Of a DNA stretch of 64,000 bases, positions 10,339 through 20,019 are shown one piece after another. The notes under the pieces are model-generated. The model did no database searches, was not told where the DNA came from, and saw only the letters and a list, made by a program, of their open reading frames with translations. The DNA is from Pieris napi (taxonomy: Eukaryota > Arthropoda > Insecta > Lepidoptera > Pieridae), in the NCBI RefSeq assembly GCF_905475465.1, contig NC_062256.1, positions 8,627,662-8,691,661 of the forward strand, in the 5' to 3' direction. A program made the translations under genes and the position numbers. Position 1 is the stretch's first letter; the number at the start of each line of letters is the position of its first letter.

Positions 10339-11521
10339 CAGGGTGGCCAAAAAGTCGTGGATCAAACGCAAATAGGGGATAGATGAGGTCATCAGCGGCA
10401 AAAAATTGTTCTACGGGAGGTCTTTAAGGTCAACCCCTGCAGAGTTATGATTTATTTTGGTTTTTATATGAAAATTGACTTTTTTTACTAATTCTTATTA
10501 AAATTCGAAAAAATCTACATCCTGTATCTTTTTCATAATATCCACTAGATTGGTACTGATGAGTTCTTGCGTAAGAAATACTATTTATAGTTGTTTATTA
10601 AGTGTATTGAAGATAATGTTAAGTTATACGATATAATTTTTTTTCAAATCAAAACTTTTTGTCTATTTCGGACCCCACCGTGAAAAAAAATTACTCTACC
10701 GAAAAGTGACCCTATATTACAAGTTTTGGCGCATTTAATATGGATTCTGAAAAGGTATTACACATGGCCAAGAGTCGCTCTAATATCTTTCTAGGACGAA
10801 AAAACAACAACGATTCGGACTTATGATAGATTATTTACCTACCTGTGACCAGTACTGTGAGAATCGGACTAGATTCAAAAAATTGGACAGATGGCTGGAG
10901 GGTTACGTAGAAATTTGATTAGACGGTGCAGTTTAAGTATTATGGTCAGAGTCAGGAATTTTGAGCATATTTTATAGTAAAATATTTTGTTTCCTACAAA
11001 CAACCATTGAGAAATAATTGTTTTAATACAATTATTATTTCACAATCGTTGTTTGTAATTCTTCCTAGAAAGATATTAGAGCGACTCATGGCCACGTGTA
11101 ATACCTTTTCAGAATCCCTATTAAATGCGCCAAAACTTGTAGTACAGGGACACTTTTCGGTGGAGTAATTTTTTTTCACAGTGGGGTCCAAAGTAAAGAA
11201 AAATTTATGATTTGAAAATTTTTTATATCGTATCACTTATTATTATCTTGAATACACTAAATAAACAACTATAAATACTATGTCTAACGCAAGAACTCAT
11301 CAGTACCAATCTAGTGGATATTATGAGAAAGATACAGGATGTAGATATTTTCGAATTTTAAGAAGAATTAGTAAAAAAAATTCAATTTTCATATAAAAAC
11401 TAAAATAAATCATAACTCTGCAGGGGTTGACCTTAGAGACCTCCCGTAGAACAATTTTTTGCCGCTGATGACCTCATCTATCCCCTATTTGCGTTTGATC
11501 CACGACTTTTTGGCCACCCTG
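10339..11521. mobile_element. Long palindromic mariner-like foldback element
   Basis: The element starts CAGGGTGGCCAAAAAGTCGT and ends with its inverse ACGACTTTTTGGCCACCCTG. TA flanks both ends at 10337-10338 and 11522-11523. The two arms (about 10339-10818 and 11042-11521) are inverted copies of roughly 480 bp with scattered mismatches and small indels, around a spacer of about 220 bp. CAGGGTG ends with a TA duplication fit the Tc1/mariner superfamily. No transposase is encoded. The 80-codon minus ORF at 10994-11236 lies in the right arm and is not a recognised protein. A transcript of this region could fold into a long hairpin. Confidence 0.85.
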
Positions 11522-11660
11522 TATACCTACCGTGCCGGGTCTCTTTTCGCACAGATTTAAGTATATTTAGAGTCAAAACTTAGCGACAAGTAAATTTCGT
11601 TTTTGAATTTTTAACACAATAGGTTTAGGTTTCATATAATTTATCAATATAATAGAAAAG

Positions 11661-11798
11661 AAGGTGATCAGGTGGTCAACTCCGTTCGAGTATTAAATGC
11701 GCACATAGAAAGAAAGTCCATTGCTGCACAGCCGGGGATCGAACCTACGACCTCAGGTATGAGAGTTTCACGATGAAGCCACGAAGCCAACACTGCTT
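11661..11798 (-). mobile_element. SINE family 1, internally deleted copy
   Basis: On the minus strand the tRNA-like head is intact: a GTTGGCTTCGTGGCTTC stretch, ACCTGAGGTCGTAGGTTCGA and GATCCCCGGCTGTGC. The middle is deleted, so the head joins TGATCACCTT directly. It lies 20 bp from a second copy in the same orientation. Confidence 0.8.
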
Positions 11799-11819
11799 AT
11801 AATCAAATTAAATAAATAA

Positions 11820-12103
11820 ATCAGTGGCTCTACAACCTCTTTAGGTCTTGCCCTCAGATTTCTGAATCTGTTTCATGATATTTTTTTAAAATCTAATAGG
11901 CAAGTAGGTGATCAGCCTCCAGTGCCTGACACACTCCGTCGACTTTTTAGGTCTAGTGTCTGTTTCCTCACGTTTTTTTTGCTTTACCGTTCGAGTATTA
12001 AATGCGCACATAGAAAGAAAGTCCATTGCTGCACAGCCAGGGATCGAACCTACAACCTCAGTGATGAGAGCCGCACTCTGAAGCCACTAGGCCAACACTG
12101 CTC
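11820..12103 (-). mobile_element. SINE family 1, near full-length copy
   Basis: Minus-strand order is complete: GAGCAGTGTTGGCCTAGTGG, CATCACTGAGGTTGTAGGTT, GATCCCTGGCTGTGCAGCAA, AACGTGAGGAAACAG, GTCGACGGAGTGTGTCAGGC, CTACTTGCCTATTAGAT and GTTGTAGAGCCACTGA. The 61-codon plus ORF at 11922 is an antisense reading of this SINE. Nothing was recognised from 12104 to 12579. Confidence 0.85.
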
Positions 12104-12579
12104 ATAATAAAATTACCTTTAAATACCCTAATAATACTGTTATTTAATACTTTTTAATCAATTTTAATCAAAACAGTTTAAATTTATTTCCAAATATTGA
12201 TTTAAGTCATTTCTAACCAAAGGCTTCGCCGCTTATCATTAATCAAAACATATCAGTCGTATATCATATTAAACATTCACCGGAAATGCTACCGGATAAT
12301 CTAGATCTAAAGATTAATTAGTTCTTCGAAACAATGCTGACAATGTCCTACAAGTTCCGTCGCGATTCGCCAACTCATCGGCCCAGCTGCTTGACATAAC
12401 AAATGATTAGCTATTGTGTAAGCTATTAAATCATTGGTTACGCACGAAAATTTAACTAAAAGTTGAATTGTTAGTGATTAAGTGACATTAATGTTTTTAT
12501 ATATTGCAAAGTTAGTTTTGACAATAATCCACTGGATTTTTTCTACTTTATTAGAATCCTACATTATCGCTAATTAATA

Positions 12580-12806
12580 TCTTAATATATATAAATTACG
12601 TGTCACGTTTTTTGTCAGCTATGGACTCCTAAACTACCGAACCGATTTCAGTCAAATTTGCACACCGTGTGCAGTTTGATCAAACTTAAAAGAGATTGAG
12701 CTTACATCTCAATGTATACCCATAATATTATTGTATTGCAAAATATTTAACTACTATGTAATATAACAAAAACCTTAGCCACAGCAACGCTTGGCTGGTC
12801 TGCTAG
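12580..12806 (+). mobile_element. Short non-autonomous Helitron (family B)
   Basis: The left end is TCTTAATATATATAAATTAC followed by GTGTCACGTTTTTTGTCAGC. The right end GCAACGCTTGGCTGGTCTGC closes with TAG and a following T. A longer sister copy is at 19252-19628, and the two match at both ends. Insertion between A and T with no target duplication is as expected for Helitrons. No ORF is present. Confidence 0.8.
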
Positions 12807-12990
12807 TAGACTATAGAATAAAACAATCGTCTAGTCCTGCGCACGCTAGTAATGATTATTAATAAAAAATAATTCATGAAAAAAACTCAGTTTTGTATCG
12901 CGCAGCCCGGATATACAACGATCATTTAAGTCTTGACTTGTTTAGCCTATCGTGGAATATGGATTAAAAGAGTATTAAGAATATCCATAG

Positions 12991-13502
12991 TGCAAAATCA
13001 TTTGCATCATGAGCATACCCCACATACACACCTTCACGTACATACCACTTTTACACCATCACACAACACAGCGAAATTAGGTATTACTTAGTAAAATGTA
13101 TTGACTTTAATTGACATAACTTTTAGACATAGAAAAACACTTTTTAACGGATTTGAAGTTATGTTTTATTATAAATTTCTTCTTTCTTTTTAATCTTTAA
13201 TATATAATAATAATATAAATGTACATTTTTATAATTTTGTCTTCAGTCACCGTGACCATGCACGCTGTAAAGCACGCGAAACGTCGGTTAAATTTAAAAT
13301 TATGTTAAATAATTGTAAATTTATAATAAAACATAACTTCAAATCCGTTAAAAAAGTGTTTTTTTTTAATGTATTGAATAATTTTTATTGGTTTTCCCTT
13401 TTGTAAATCTTTGAACTTTTTTGTAAATACTATGTATTTAGTGTAATTGTTTGTTTTTATATATATTTTTTGTTAGCCGTAGGATTACGAAATAAAGTAA
13501 TT
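12991..13502 (+). repeat. Interspersed repeat C (CATCATGAGCATACC family), split by an insertion
   Basis: The parts 12991-13104 and 13368-13502 together match the continuous copy at 56925-57130. Both have TGCATCATGAGCA, ATACACACCTTCA, CACACAACACAGC and GGATTACGAAATAAA. The end resembles a LINE 3' UTR with an AATAAA-type signal. The 263 bp between the two parts is a later insertion, annotated separately. Confidence 0.7.
13105..13367. mobile_element. 263-bp inverted-repeat element with 10-bp target duplication
   Basis: AATGTATTGA flanks both sides (13095-13104 and 13368-13377). The uninterrupted paralogue at 56925 has a single related copy. Inside, inverted repeats of about 42 bp (left from 13137, right to 13359) contain AACGGATTTGAAGTTATG and its complement. 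The core holds CACGCTGTAAAGCACGCGAA and ACGTCGG. It ends in a T-run. No ORF is present. The variable-length duplication could fit a Penelope-like or other retroelement remnant; the class is open. Confidence 0.65.
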
Positions 13503-13839
13503 AATTTATAATTGTTCTTTATAGGAAAGCAGGCGAATAACCTTGTGAGCTCACGTCTTCTATTTTAATATTTTAAAAGGTTTCCCGAAGATATTCTTCA
13601 TGGAATGCGCATTTGCGCACTTCAGCTATTGCGCAAAGAATCTATTGGTATGCACCTAATACAGGATTTTAAGACACGACCTACGAGTTACCACTTAATT
13701 ACTGCATGAGTATTGGTATTTTAAGTTAGACAGTTTTTAGTTGATTTAATTTATCATATTATATATAATGCAATTGTCTAAAAATTTATATTTTAGTTGA
13801 CCTCATACATGGTCCAAATATAGTATAGATTATAAAGCC

Positions 13840-13935
13840 TAGAACAGATCGCTTAGAAGCGATAAGGCCGTCCGTTCCCCTCCTTTTTATTTACGGGTTT
13901 TGTAATGTAATGAAGTGTTAAATAAGTATAAAACG
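13840..13935 (+). repeat. LINE 3'-end relic (AGCGATAAGGCC hairpin family), 5'-truncated
   Basis: CAGATCGCTTAGAAGCGATA keeps both hairpin arms. AGGCCGTCCGTTCCCCTCCT and a TAATGAAGTGTTAAATAAGT tail follow. Confidence 0.6.
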
Positions 13936-14347
13936 TTCCAATTTAATTAAGATTTTATCACCCTTTGCTTATGGTTAATAATTTGATTATACTTATGAAA
14001 ATATTCTCTCAAACATATTAGTGATTTTGTAAAGATAAAAAGCATGCATGTAACATTTCATCAAATTGGATGAAGTATATCAAGAATACCATAGCAAGTG
14101 GAGATACATGGTCTTCTGGAAAACGGCGTGAAAATAAAAAAAATTGAATTGGTAACTATCTTATAGTTGTTGATAGGCCAATTTTTTAATATAGGCTTGC
14201 CATAGATTTAATAGAAATAGCTTAAAATAATAACTTAATTCTTAAATATTGTTTTTTTAAGTTTGGAAAGTAAAACTCAATAGCATTATTTTGGCCTACA
14301 GTATCTTTTTAGTATCACTTTAAGCTGGGCAGAGCAGGCGGCAAATA

Positions 14348-14640
14348 ATAAACGGCGCAAATATAAGAGTATTTCCTCCAACTTCGATTTTTTTTGAGAC
14401 AAAAGTGCACAGGTGCTAATTAAAGATTTAAGTTGGCGCCTGGTAGATAGTACCGGTGACCCCAGAGCTGGTGCTTTTCCAAACTTTTTAAGATTGTTTT
14501 AATTTTATTTTTATTATTACGATATATATTTATATAAGAAATTGTAAATACTGTTTATTTGATGTTTAGGTTTTAATATTATTATATTTATTATGTTATA
14601 AATTTTTCTGACATTTACAATAGATAAACCTCCAGCCCGC
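14348..14640 (+). pseudogene. RLVDSTGDPRAGAFL coding relic with 3' UTR
   Basis: The frame reads ALIKDLSWRLVDSTGDPRAG AF and is then truncated into an AT-rich tail with TTATTTTTATTATTACG and GAAATTGTAAATACTG. That tail resembles 40985-41100 and the reverse of 62345-62412, so those are probably tail-only copies of the same family. Nothing recognisable was seen from 14640 to 15850, including the 71-codon plus ORF at 14996, which matches nothing I know. Confidence 0.55.
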
Positions 14641-15840
14641 TTACTCTCATTATCCTAAATTAAGAAAACGTTGCCAACTTACAACCACTCTGAGTTGAAA
14701 CCTTAACCAATTAAATGTTAATCCGGCTGTCTTTACAATTCAAGATTTATTTAACCAAAACTCTTCCTACATAGGCAACTAACAGTAATATATTAAACGA
14801 TTTCAAGATATTCATGATTTAAAAACTTTATATTTCAGGCGAAAATTTAATAAAATAATGATTTTCTAGAATTGCCGGCGGAAAGCAAATTTATTTGCAC
14901 CGCACATTTATCTTTTGAAAAACAAAAGTTATATTTGTTATATCAATTAAATTGTTATATCAAAAAGGTCCAACAGTTATAAAAGAATATGCATTATGCA
15001 ATATCAAGAGATATTGATTCTTGTCTTCATTTTGTTCCAACCGTTATATTTTCTAAGGGAAAGCGTTTTTGTAGTTTTAATGCAAAGGGAAGTGAAGTAC
15101 ATACTACCGATGACTTACAGTCAGGAGACTTCTACCGCCGGCTTCTTAGATTACTTTACGAACCGTAAGTCAAATTTGTATCAAGCATTTAATTTCTCTA
15201 TTTCACTATAGAGCCTAGTCTCAATTGTTAACTGTCCGTGACCGATGTTTACCGGTTTTTATAACCCAAATACGAATCGTAATCCGTGTTTCTTTTGTAT
15301 TTATACTCGTAATCACGTTTCGCGTGTAATTTATTATTGTTAAACGTTTGAGCCGTATCTATGAGCCCTAATAAACCAAGCATATTTTAAAATTAATATA
15401 TTAGCAGCATTAATTAATAAAAATATATTCTTTCTATTTATATTAGAAATCTCTTAAACTCTAATATTATTTTTGAATATCAATGATTGGTAATTCAAAC
15501 TTGCGTCAACGCCTCCACAAAAAGACACGCCGTCGGGAAAACTTTAACATAAGTAAATGATATATATAGATATTCTTTTGATTCAATTTTAAGGTAACAG
15601 AAAAAATTGTGTTTTCTTTGTAGGAAATCAACATATTTAGTAGATTTATTTCTGTTGAAGTCCCATTACAGCCCTAAACAACTACCAAGACTTAAAGCAT
15701 TGTTCAAACATTTTAGTAATCTTAAAATATTTTTTTTTCCAGCGTAGCTGGATCAATTTGATATATATATTTTCCAATAGGAATCTCTTTTAATTTCTAA
15801 GAAGTATCTTAAATAGTTTTTAATGCACTTTAATATGGAT

Positions 15841-15853
15841 AAGTGAGACTTAC
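15841..15853 (-). other. 5' splice donor of the first intron
   Basis: Read on the minus strand, GTAAGTCTCACTT follows the exon. GTAAGT is the animal consensus for U1 pairing. The intron would extend at least to position 1, since no matching acceptor and exon were found to its left. Confidence 0.6.
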
Positions 15854-15977
15854 CATTTGGTGATATATTAAGTGGCTGGGTGATCGCCGCTGGCGCTGGG
15901 GCCGGCTCCATCTTCCAGGACGCGCAACAAGAAGCCGGCGAGAAGTCTGTTGGGCCCGAGCCCGCCGATATCAACAT
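15854..15977 (-). CDS. First coding exon of an unrecognised gene (partial)
   Basis: On the minus strand the frame opens after an in-frame TGA at 16031-16029. Its first ATG is at 15977-15975, giving 41 codons plus one base. A second in-frame ATG at 15911-15909 (residue 23) has the stronger start context, AAGATGG. The exon ends in AATG followed by GTAAGTCT, a consensus 5' splice site, in phase 1. The peptide is low in charge; the C-terminal part reads MEPAPAPAAITQPLNISPN. No domain, signal peptide or membrane segment is visible. I do not recognise the protein. It is GC-rich against AT-rich surroundings and has a CpG-rich upstream region, so it looks like a genuine promoter-proximal exon. The remaining exons must lie left of the window or be too short for me to find. 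A non-coding first exon with a chance ORF is the main alternative. Confidence 0.55.
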
Positions 15978-16330
15978 TGTCGAACCGCAAGCATAAGCAA
16001 TATCTTCTATGGGCACCAAGCTCACAGTTCACGAACTAAGTCCACAAAACGCTGCGCAGTCACGCGCTCACACGAAGCTCAGCCAGAACACTGAAGTGCG
16101 CGCTTGCCCGGCGCGCCCACTCGCGCGCCTACTGCATTAGCACGCCTTTAAAAAATCTCCGCCAAACAATAACAAAAAACTACCTCCACTTAATAGAGCC
16201 TCCATCCTCTCGCTCTAACGCTGTTAATTCGATTTCCGAACGCGTCAAATCCACGGCAACGCTCGATTCATTTACAGCCTTCCGTCCTGTTCTAAGCGCT
16301 TCGATTAAAACGCCGCCGCAGATTACAACC
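15978..16330 (-). promoter_or_regulatory. CpG-rich 5' UTR and promoter patch
   Basis: This stretch is rich in GC and CpG, with GCGCGC runs near 16080-16130, CGCGTCAAATCC near 16240 and AAACGCCGCCGCAG near 16320. It directly precedes the minus-strand exon. TTTAAAAAAT at about 16148-16157 could act as a TATA-like element in minus orientation, but no single start site can be fixed. The context suggests the core promoter and 5' UTR of the gene that starts at 15977. Confidence 0.5.
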
Positions 16331-16470
16331 TTATTTCGTTGCATTAAGACTGAGTTTTCTATACAAATACGGAGGCGGTTAGGATCTTTAGCGGGTTTAT
16401 AATAAAACCACTACTCACACTCGTTCGATTCAGCCTAAGCATGAGCTGTATGAAAGGGACAGGTGCTGTA

Positions 16471-16484
16471 CCGCTTGGTGGCAG
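16471..16484 (+). promoter_or_regulatory. CTCF-like binding motif
   Basis: CCGCTTGGTGGCAG differs at one fixed position from the CTCF core CCGCGNGGNGGCAG. It lies about 0.5 kb upstream of the exon start, where insulator or promoter-tethering sites are common. It is within a 27-codon ORF (from 16441) that I take as chance. No other feature was seen from 16485 to 16980. Confidence 0.4.
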
Positions 16485-16982
16485 AATTACAGTAGTGAGC
16501 ACAGGTGATCTTTCACGATTTCTATAGAAGGTGTTAATGTATACCTCTCTCGCTCTGGTTTACGGCGTTTTGTTAATGCGTTCTGAGACGACGATATGAA
16601 TGAAGGCCGCTCGTTAATTAGAAGTATACTTAACCATGCTTAGCATTCTAATGGTAACGGGCAGGAATCGTTTTAATTAGGGTGGTATGTACCCCATTTT
16701 AGGTTGATTTAGTAATAAAAGTATTTTGTACGGCGTCATATGTTGAACGGAGAATAAAAATCTGGATACCTATAATTACAGAGAGGAAATGTATTCTCTT
16801 TTATCGAATATTAAATACTCGATCAATGCAAGGTTCATTTATAACAAGCAAGTGCCTTCAACTTTGTTTGCGATTTTTAACCACCAAAGACCCGAAGCAT
16901 TATTTTTAACATGACTACATCAACTAATGATCTCAAGTTATCTATTAGTAATTGTTTTCTTATTACACATTTATGCCCTAAA

Positions 16983-17300
16983 ACAGAAGTGGCAATAGCG
17001 GGGCATATAGCAAGATACACAGATAATAGGTGGAAAGGACCAATAGGAAGAAGGAGAAGAGGTTGCCCAAAAAAAGGTGGATAGAAGAAATAGAAGCGTA
17101 GCAGGAAACGAATGGAGAAAGAGAGCCATAGACAGAGTTGGAAAAAGCTGGAGGTCTTTACCCGTGAAGGGGTTCCGATCGACGGTACTGAAGGAAGTTA
17201 GGAAGCAAAAAAAATGTAAAAAATAGTAAAATTATCTAAGCTGTATATTATAATTTGTTTTCATCATGATTGTAAATAAAACGGGTTTTATTATTATTAC
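16983..17300 (+). pseudogene. RTE/Jockey-type LINE ORF2 C-terminus and 3' UTR, relic
   Basis: The frame gives GHIARYTDNRWKGPIGRRRR, then GCPKKRWIEEIEA, a stop, then NEWRKRAIDRVGKSWRSL. The W.GH.AR...RW pattern followed by GR...RW and a W...A.DR...W segment is typical of the C-terminal end of LINE ORF2 after the reverse transcriptase. A stop codon and frame breaks show it is dead. The tail ends with AATAAAACGGGTTTTATTAT. No feature was recognised from 17300 to 17857. Confidence 0.75.
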
Positions 17301-17857
17301 ACATTTCAAATATTAAATGCCAATTATTTGTCTCTGATCAACGAAAAGCGCCCAAGCTTTGATTGGAAAAAATGGTATGTCCAATACCTGTTTACTTTTA
17401 ATTTATAAATATTTTTACTATCAAGCTTCCTAACTCATAGGCTTTGAGTCTTACATTCTTGTAAACAAAACCGCCGTCCAGAGACTTTATTATTTCCGGT
17501 CTATTAAAAATTGTTACATTTCCTTTAAGAAATGATAATATTATTTTGTATGAAATATACGCGCAGACGCTTTCTCCGCGAATTTATATAGATCTTATTT
17601 ATAATTGCAAGGAAGAGTGAATTGCCGGATGGCACCGAATTGCAACTGCTATATACAATTTCTTTGTAGGCCCTTTAATTTGTAGTAATTTTGATTCATT
17701 GCGGTTTCCGTTTGCGGCACTGAATATTTAACTGATAAATCAATGTATTTAACTATAACAAAGGGATTTCTTAATCTAGTATAATTTGTTATTAAATACT
17801 TCCGATACTTTTCATATAAATTTCTGTTTTATGTTTAGCAAACGTTAATTGTGCAAA

Positions 17858-18162
17858 TATATCTTTATTATTTACAATTTTCTCAACCTACAAAGTAATA
17901 ATAAAAATAATTAAAAAGAAAAAAAATAGTTTGGTCCCTGTGGCAGTGTACCTTTAACGCTGGCAGCAATCGCTGTATTGCGATACTTATTCGTTGAGCG
18001 AGGAAAGCACCAGCTCTGGGGTCACCGGTATCTACCAGGCACCAACTTAAATCTTAAATCAGCGCCTGTGCACTTGAACCCCACGGCCCAAGAGCCTCTA
18101 CTCCAAAGGGAACAAAATCGAAGTTGTAGGAAAGACTATACTATTCATTTATTTTCCCATAT
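17858..18162 (-). pseudogene. RLVDSTGDPRAGAFL coding relic with 3' UTR, minus strand
   Basis: The minus strand reads RLVDTGDPRAGAFLAQRIS IAIQR and then shifts frame by a small deletion. CCAGCGTTAAAGGTACACTG follows, then a tail AAATTGTAAATAATAAAG. The 66-codon plus ORF at 17978 is an antisense shadow. It matches 3276 and 14348. Confidence 0.55.
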
Positions 18163-18356
18163 TATTTCTTTACAGTAAAACACGATAATCTATTGGGACA
18201 ACTGGGGTTGGAACACACGAACTTTTGGGAATCGCACACTTCACTAACACCATATTAATATAATATACCGTAGGTATATTAGACGTTCTAGCGTTACCTT
18301 ATGAAAATCCGTGTAGTTATTTTTGATACCGCAGATATATTATATAATACCAATTG

Positions 18357-18450
18357 CGTAGCCTTTTAGGTCTGGGCCTCAGATTTCTGTAGCTGTTCCG
18401 TGACCATTTCTAATAGGCAAGACACTTCTTGGAACCGTCGACTTTCTAAG
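18357..18450 (-). mobile_element. SINE family 1, 3' fragment
   Basis: TTTTAGGTCTGGGCCTCAGA, then TTCTGTAGCTGTTCCGTGAC, then AATAGGCAAG and CGTCGAC are the antisense of the SINE tail. The tRNA-like head is absent. Confidence 0.7.
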
Positions 18451-18477
18451 TTAAGGGTGATCCCACCCCTACATTAT

Positions 18478-18630
18478 TTTTTTTTAAACTTTTAGGTTTA
18501 TTTTTTTATGATACAGCATACAAATATACATACAACCCTTAATTTTCACCCCTCTACGATTTTTATTGAACTAAAAAATGTTTCCTAGGAATAATATACA
18601 TGGCAAAACAACGTTTGCCGGGTCAGCTAG
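18478..18630 (+). mobile_element. Helitron family A, 5'-truncated
   Basis: The right end has the hairpin GGCAAA-acaacg-TTTGCC followed by GGGTCAGCTAG and T, a textbook Helitron 3' terminus. The internal ACAACCCTTAATTTTCACCC and CTCTACGA match the full copy at 53160. The TC end and left half are missing. Confidence 0.8.
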
Positions 18631-18844
18631 TATTTATATATTTGTCCATTTCCATGTTTAACTACACAGCCGTGTTGTATTTTAAATTAAATTAAAATAA
18701 AATCTATATATTAACATTTAAAAAAAAAACTCTATCAACTCCACTTCTGATATTAAGGTAGTAAATTCTTATTTTTTAAATATTGAAATTTCTAGTCTAT
18801 ATAATTAAATATAATCTCGAGTGCGTTGCTGTTGTAAGAATTGG

Positions 18845-19085
18845 TATTTTTTCTTTAAGGAACCTAATGGCCGATTTACATTATCTTAGTGTTTAGGAGA
18901 GTGCTTTAGTACAACTTGAAAGCAAGTTCTTTAGCGTAGCGTTTACTAAAGCAAGTAGCGTTTACATGTTTCAACTAAAGTACTATCCTAAAGCACTCTC
19001 CTAAACACTAAGATAATGTAAATCGGCCTTAAGTCGAATTGATTTAGTAATAGGTACTTTGACGGGCAGCTGGTTCCACGTAGTG
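18845..19085 (-). repeat. LINE (FLPRT family) fragment split by a MITE
   Basis: TTTCTTTAAGGAACCTAA at the left joins GTCGAATTGATT...GGGCAGCTGGTTCCACG at the right once the MITE is removed. This matches the antisense LINE segment at about 45500-45580. It supplies an empty-site comparison for the MITE at 18868. Confidence 0.7.
18868..19029. mobile_element. Harbinger-type MITE, copy 1
   Basis: The ends GGCCGATTTACATTATCTTA and TAAGATAATGTAAATCGGCC are inverted repeats, continuing through GTGTTTAGGAGAGTGCTTTA for over 40 bp. TAA flanks both sides (18865-18867 and 19030-19032). A three-base TWA duplication is the mark of PIF/Harbinger. The 162-bp element is almost wholly foldback and non-coding. 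A sister copy is at 52079-52241. Confidence 0.85.
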
Positions 19086-19162
19086 TTAATCGCGTGCTTT
19101 AATTTAACCCGTCCTGGGTTTTAACCCTAGAGTTAAAAATCATGCTTAACTAAACACTACGT
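19078..19162. mobile_element. Small inverted-repeat element (ACGTAGTGTT ends)
   Basis: ACGTAGTGTT at 19078-19087 and AACACTACGT at 19153-19162 bound an 85-bp segment containing AACCC...GGGTTTTAACCC. It sits at the break of a LINE fragment. It may be a tiny MITE; with one copy only, this is uncertain. Confidence 0.4.
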
Positions 19163-19184
19163 ATTTAGAGGCCTGAATGGCGAC

Positions 19185-19251
19185 AAAAGAGAGCTTACTC
19201 CTTCCTCAAAGGACGGCAACGCAGCCACTAAAATGCCTGTCCCATTTACCA
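19185..19251 (+). repeat. LINE 3'-tail fragment (GGCCGGCAACGC family)
   Basis: CTCCTTCCTCAAAGGACGGC, then AACGCAGCCACTAAAATG matches 55440-55495. It is cut at its right side by the Helitron at 19252. Confidence 0.6.
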
Positions 19252-19628
19252 TCTTAATATATATAAAATACGTGTCACGTTGTTTGTCCGCTATGGACTC
19301 CTAAACTACCCAACCGATTTCATTCAAATTTGCATACCGTATGCAGTTTGATCTAACTTAAAAGATAGGATAGCTTACATCTCAATTTATACCCGCAATA
19401 TTATTTTATTGCAAAATATTTGTTTATTATTTGATAGTCATAATTCTAACAGATGGGGCTGTGTTGAAAGTACCACCGTTTCACATAAGCTACAATTTGA
19501 TGCCATTACCACCAAAAAAGTATGGTGGTCCCCATGACTGGTGTGCTCCTACCGTTTCCCTTGAATAGATTACTACTATGTAATATAACTAAAACTTTAG
19601 CCACAGCAACGCTTGGCCGGTCTGCTAG
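19252..19628 (+). mobile_element. Helitron family B, longer copy
   Basis: The left end TCTTAATATATATAAAATAC with GTGTCACGTTGTTTGTCCGC and the right end GCAACGCTTGGCCGGTCTGC-TAG match 12580-12806. An additional internal block of about 150 bp (about 19430-19575) includes AACAGATGGGGCTGTGTTGA and CATGACTGGTGTGCTCCTAC. That block is absent in the short copy, so the short copy is an internal deletion derivative or the block was captured. No Rep/helicase coding is seen. Confidence 0.8.
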
Positions 19629-20019
19629 TTATTCTATAAAACAAACACTAACCTAATGAATAGCTAAGCTTAATATGAAATAATTGTTCGATAGCACAAA
19701 TTAGAAATGTTTTATACATTAATTGAGCCAAAGTTGGTTGACTTTTTCGTTTTGGACAGGCGCCGCAGGATTTAGTGGCGAGATAATGCGTGGGCGTCAC
19801 ATAATGAATATATTTATATTTCGTTCGCGCCGGCTTTTATCTGACAGCCGACAGGTTACTATCGGAGAACCACCGGTGTACTATTCGTAATAACACTTTA
19901 TTCTAATAATAGTGATTTAAGTACTTCCATTGATTATTCTGTTCTGTATTCCACTTAACGATTATTTGAATTATGTAAGGGATTACGCTCAATACAAAGC
20001 TGGTTCAGAAGCGCGAAGT

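Noticed and set aside
13260..13310. Possible hammerhead ribozyme around CGAAACGTCGG
   Set aside because: The required CTGATGA core is absent on both strands.
15753..16025. 90-codon minus ORF taken at full length
   Set aside because: Its first codon is GTG and its 3' third reads past a consensus splice donor into AT-rich intron. Only 15854-15977 is kept as coding exon.
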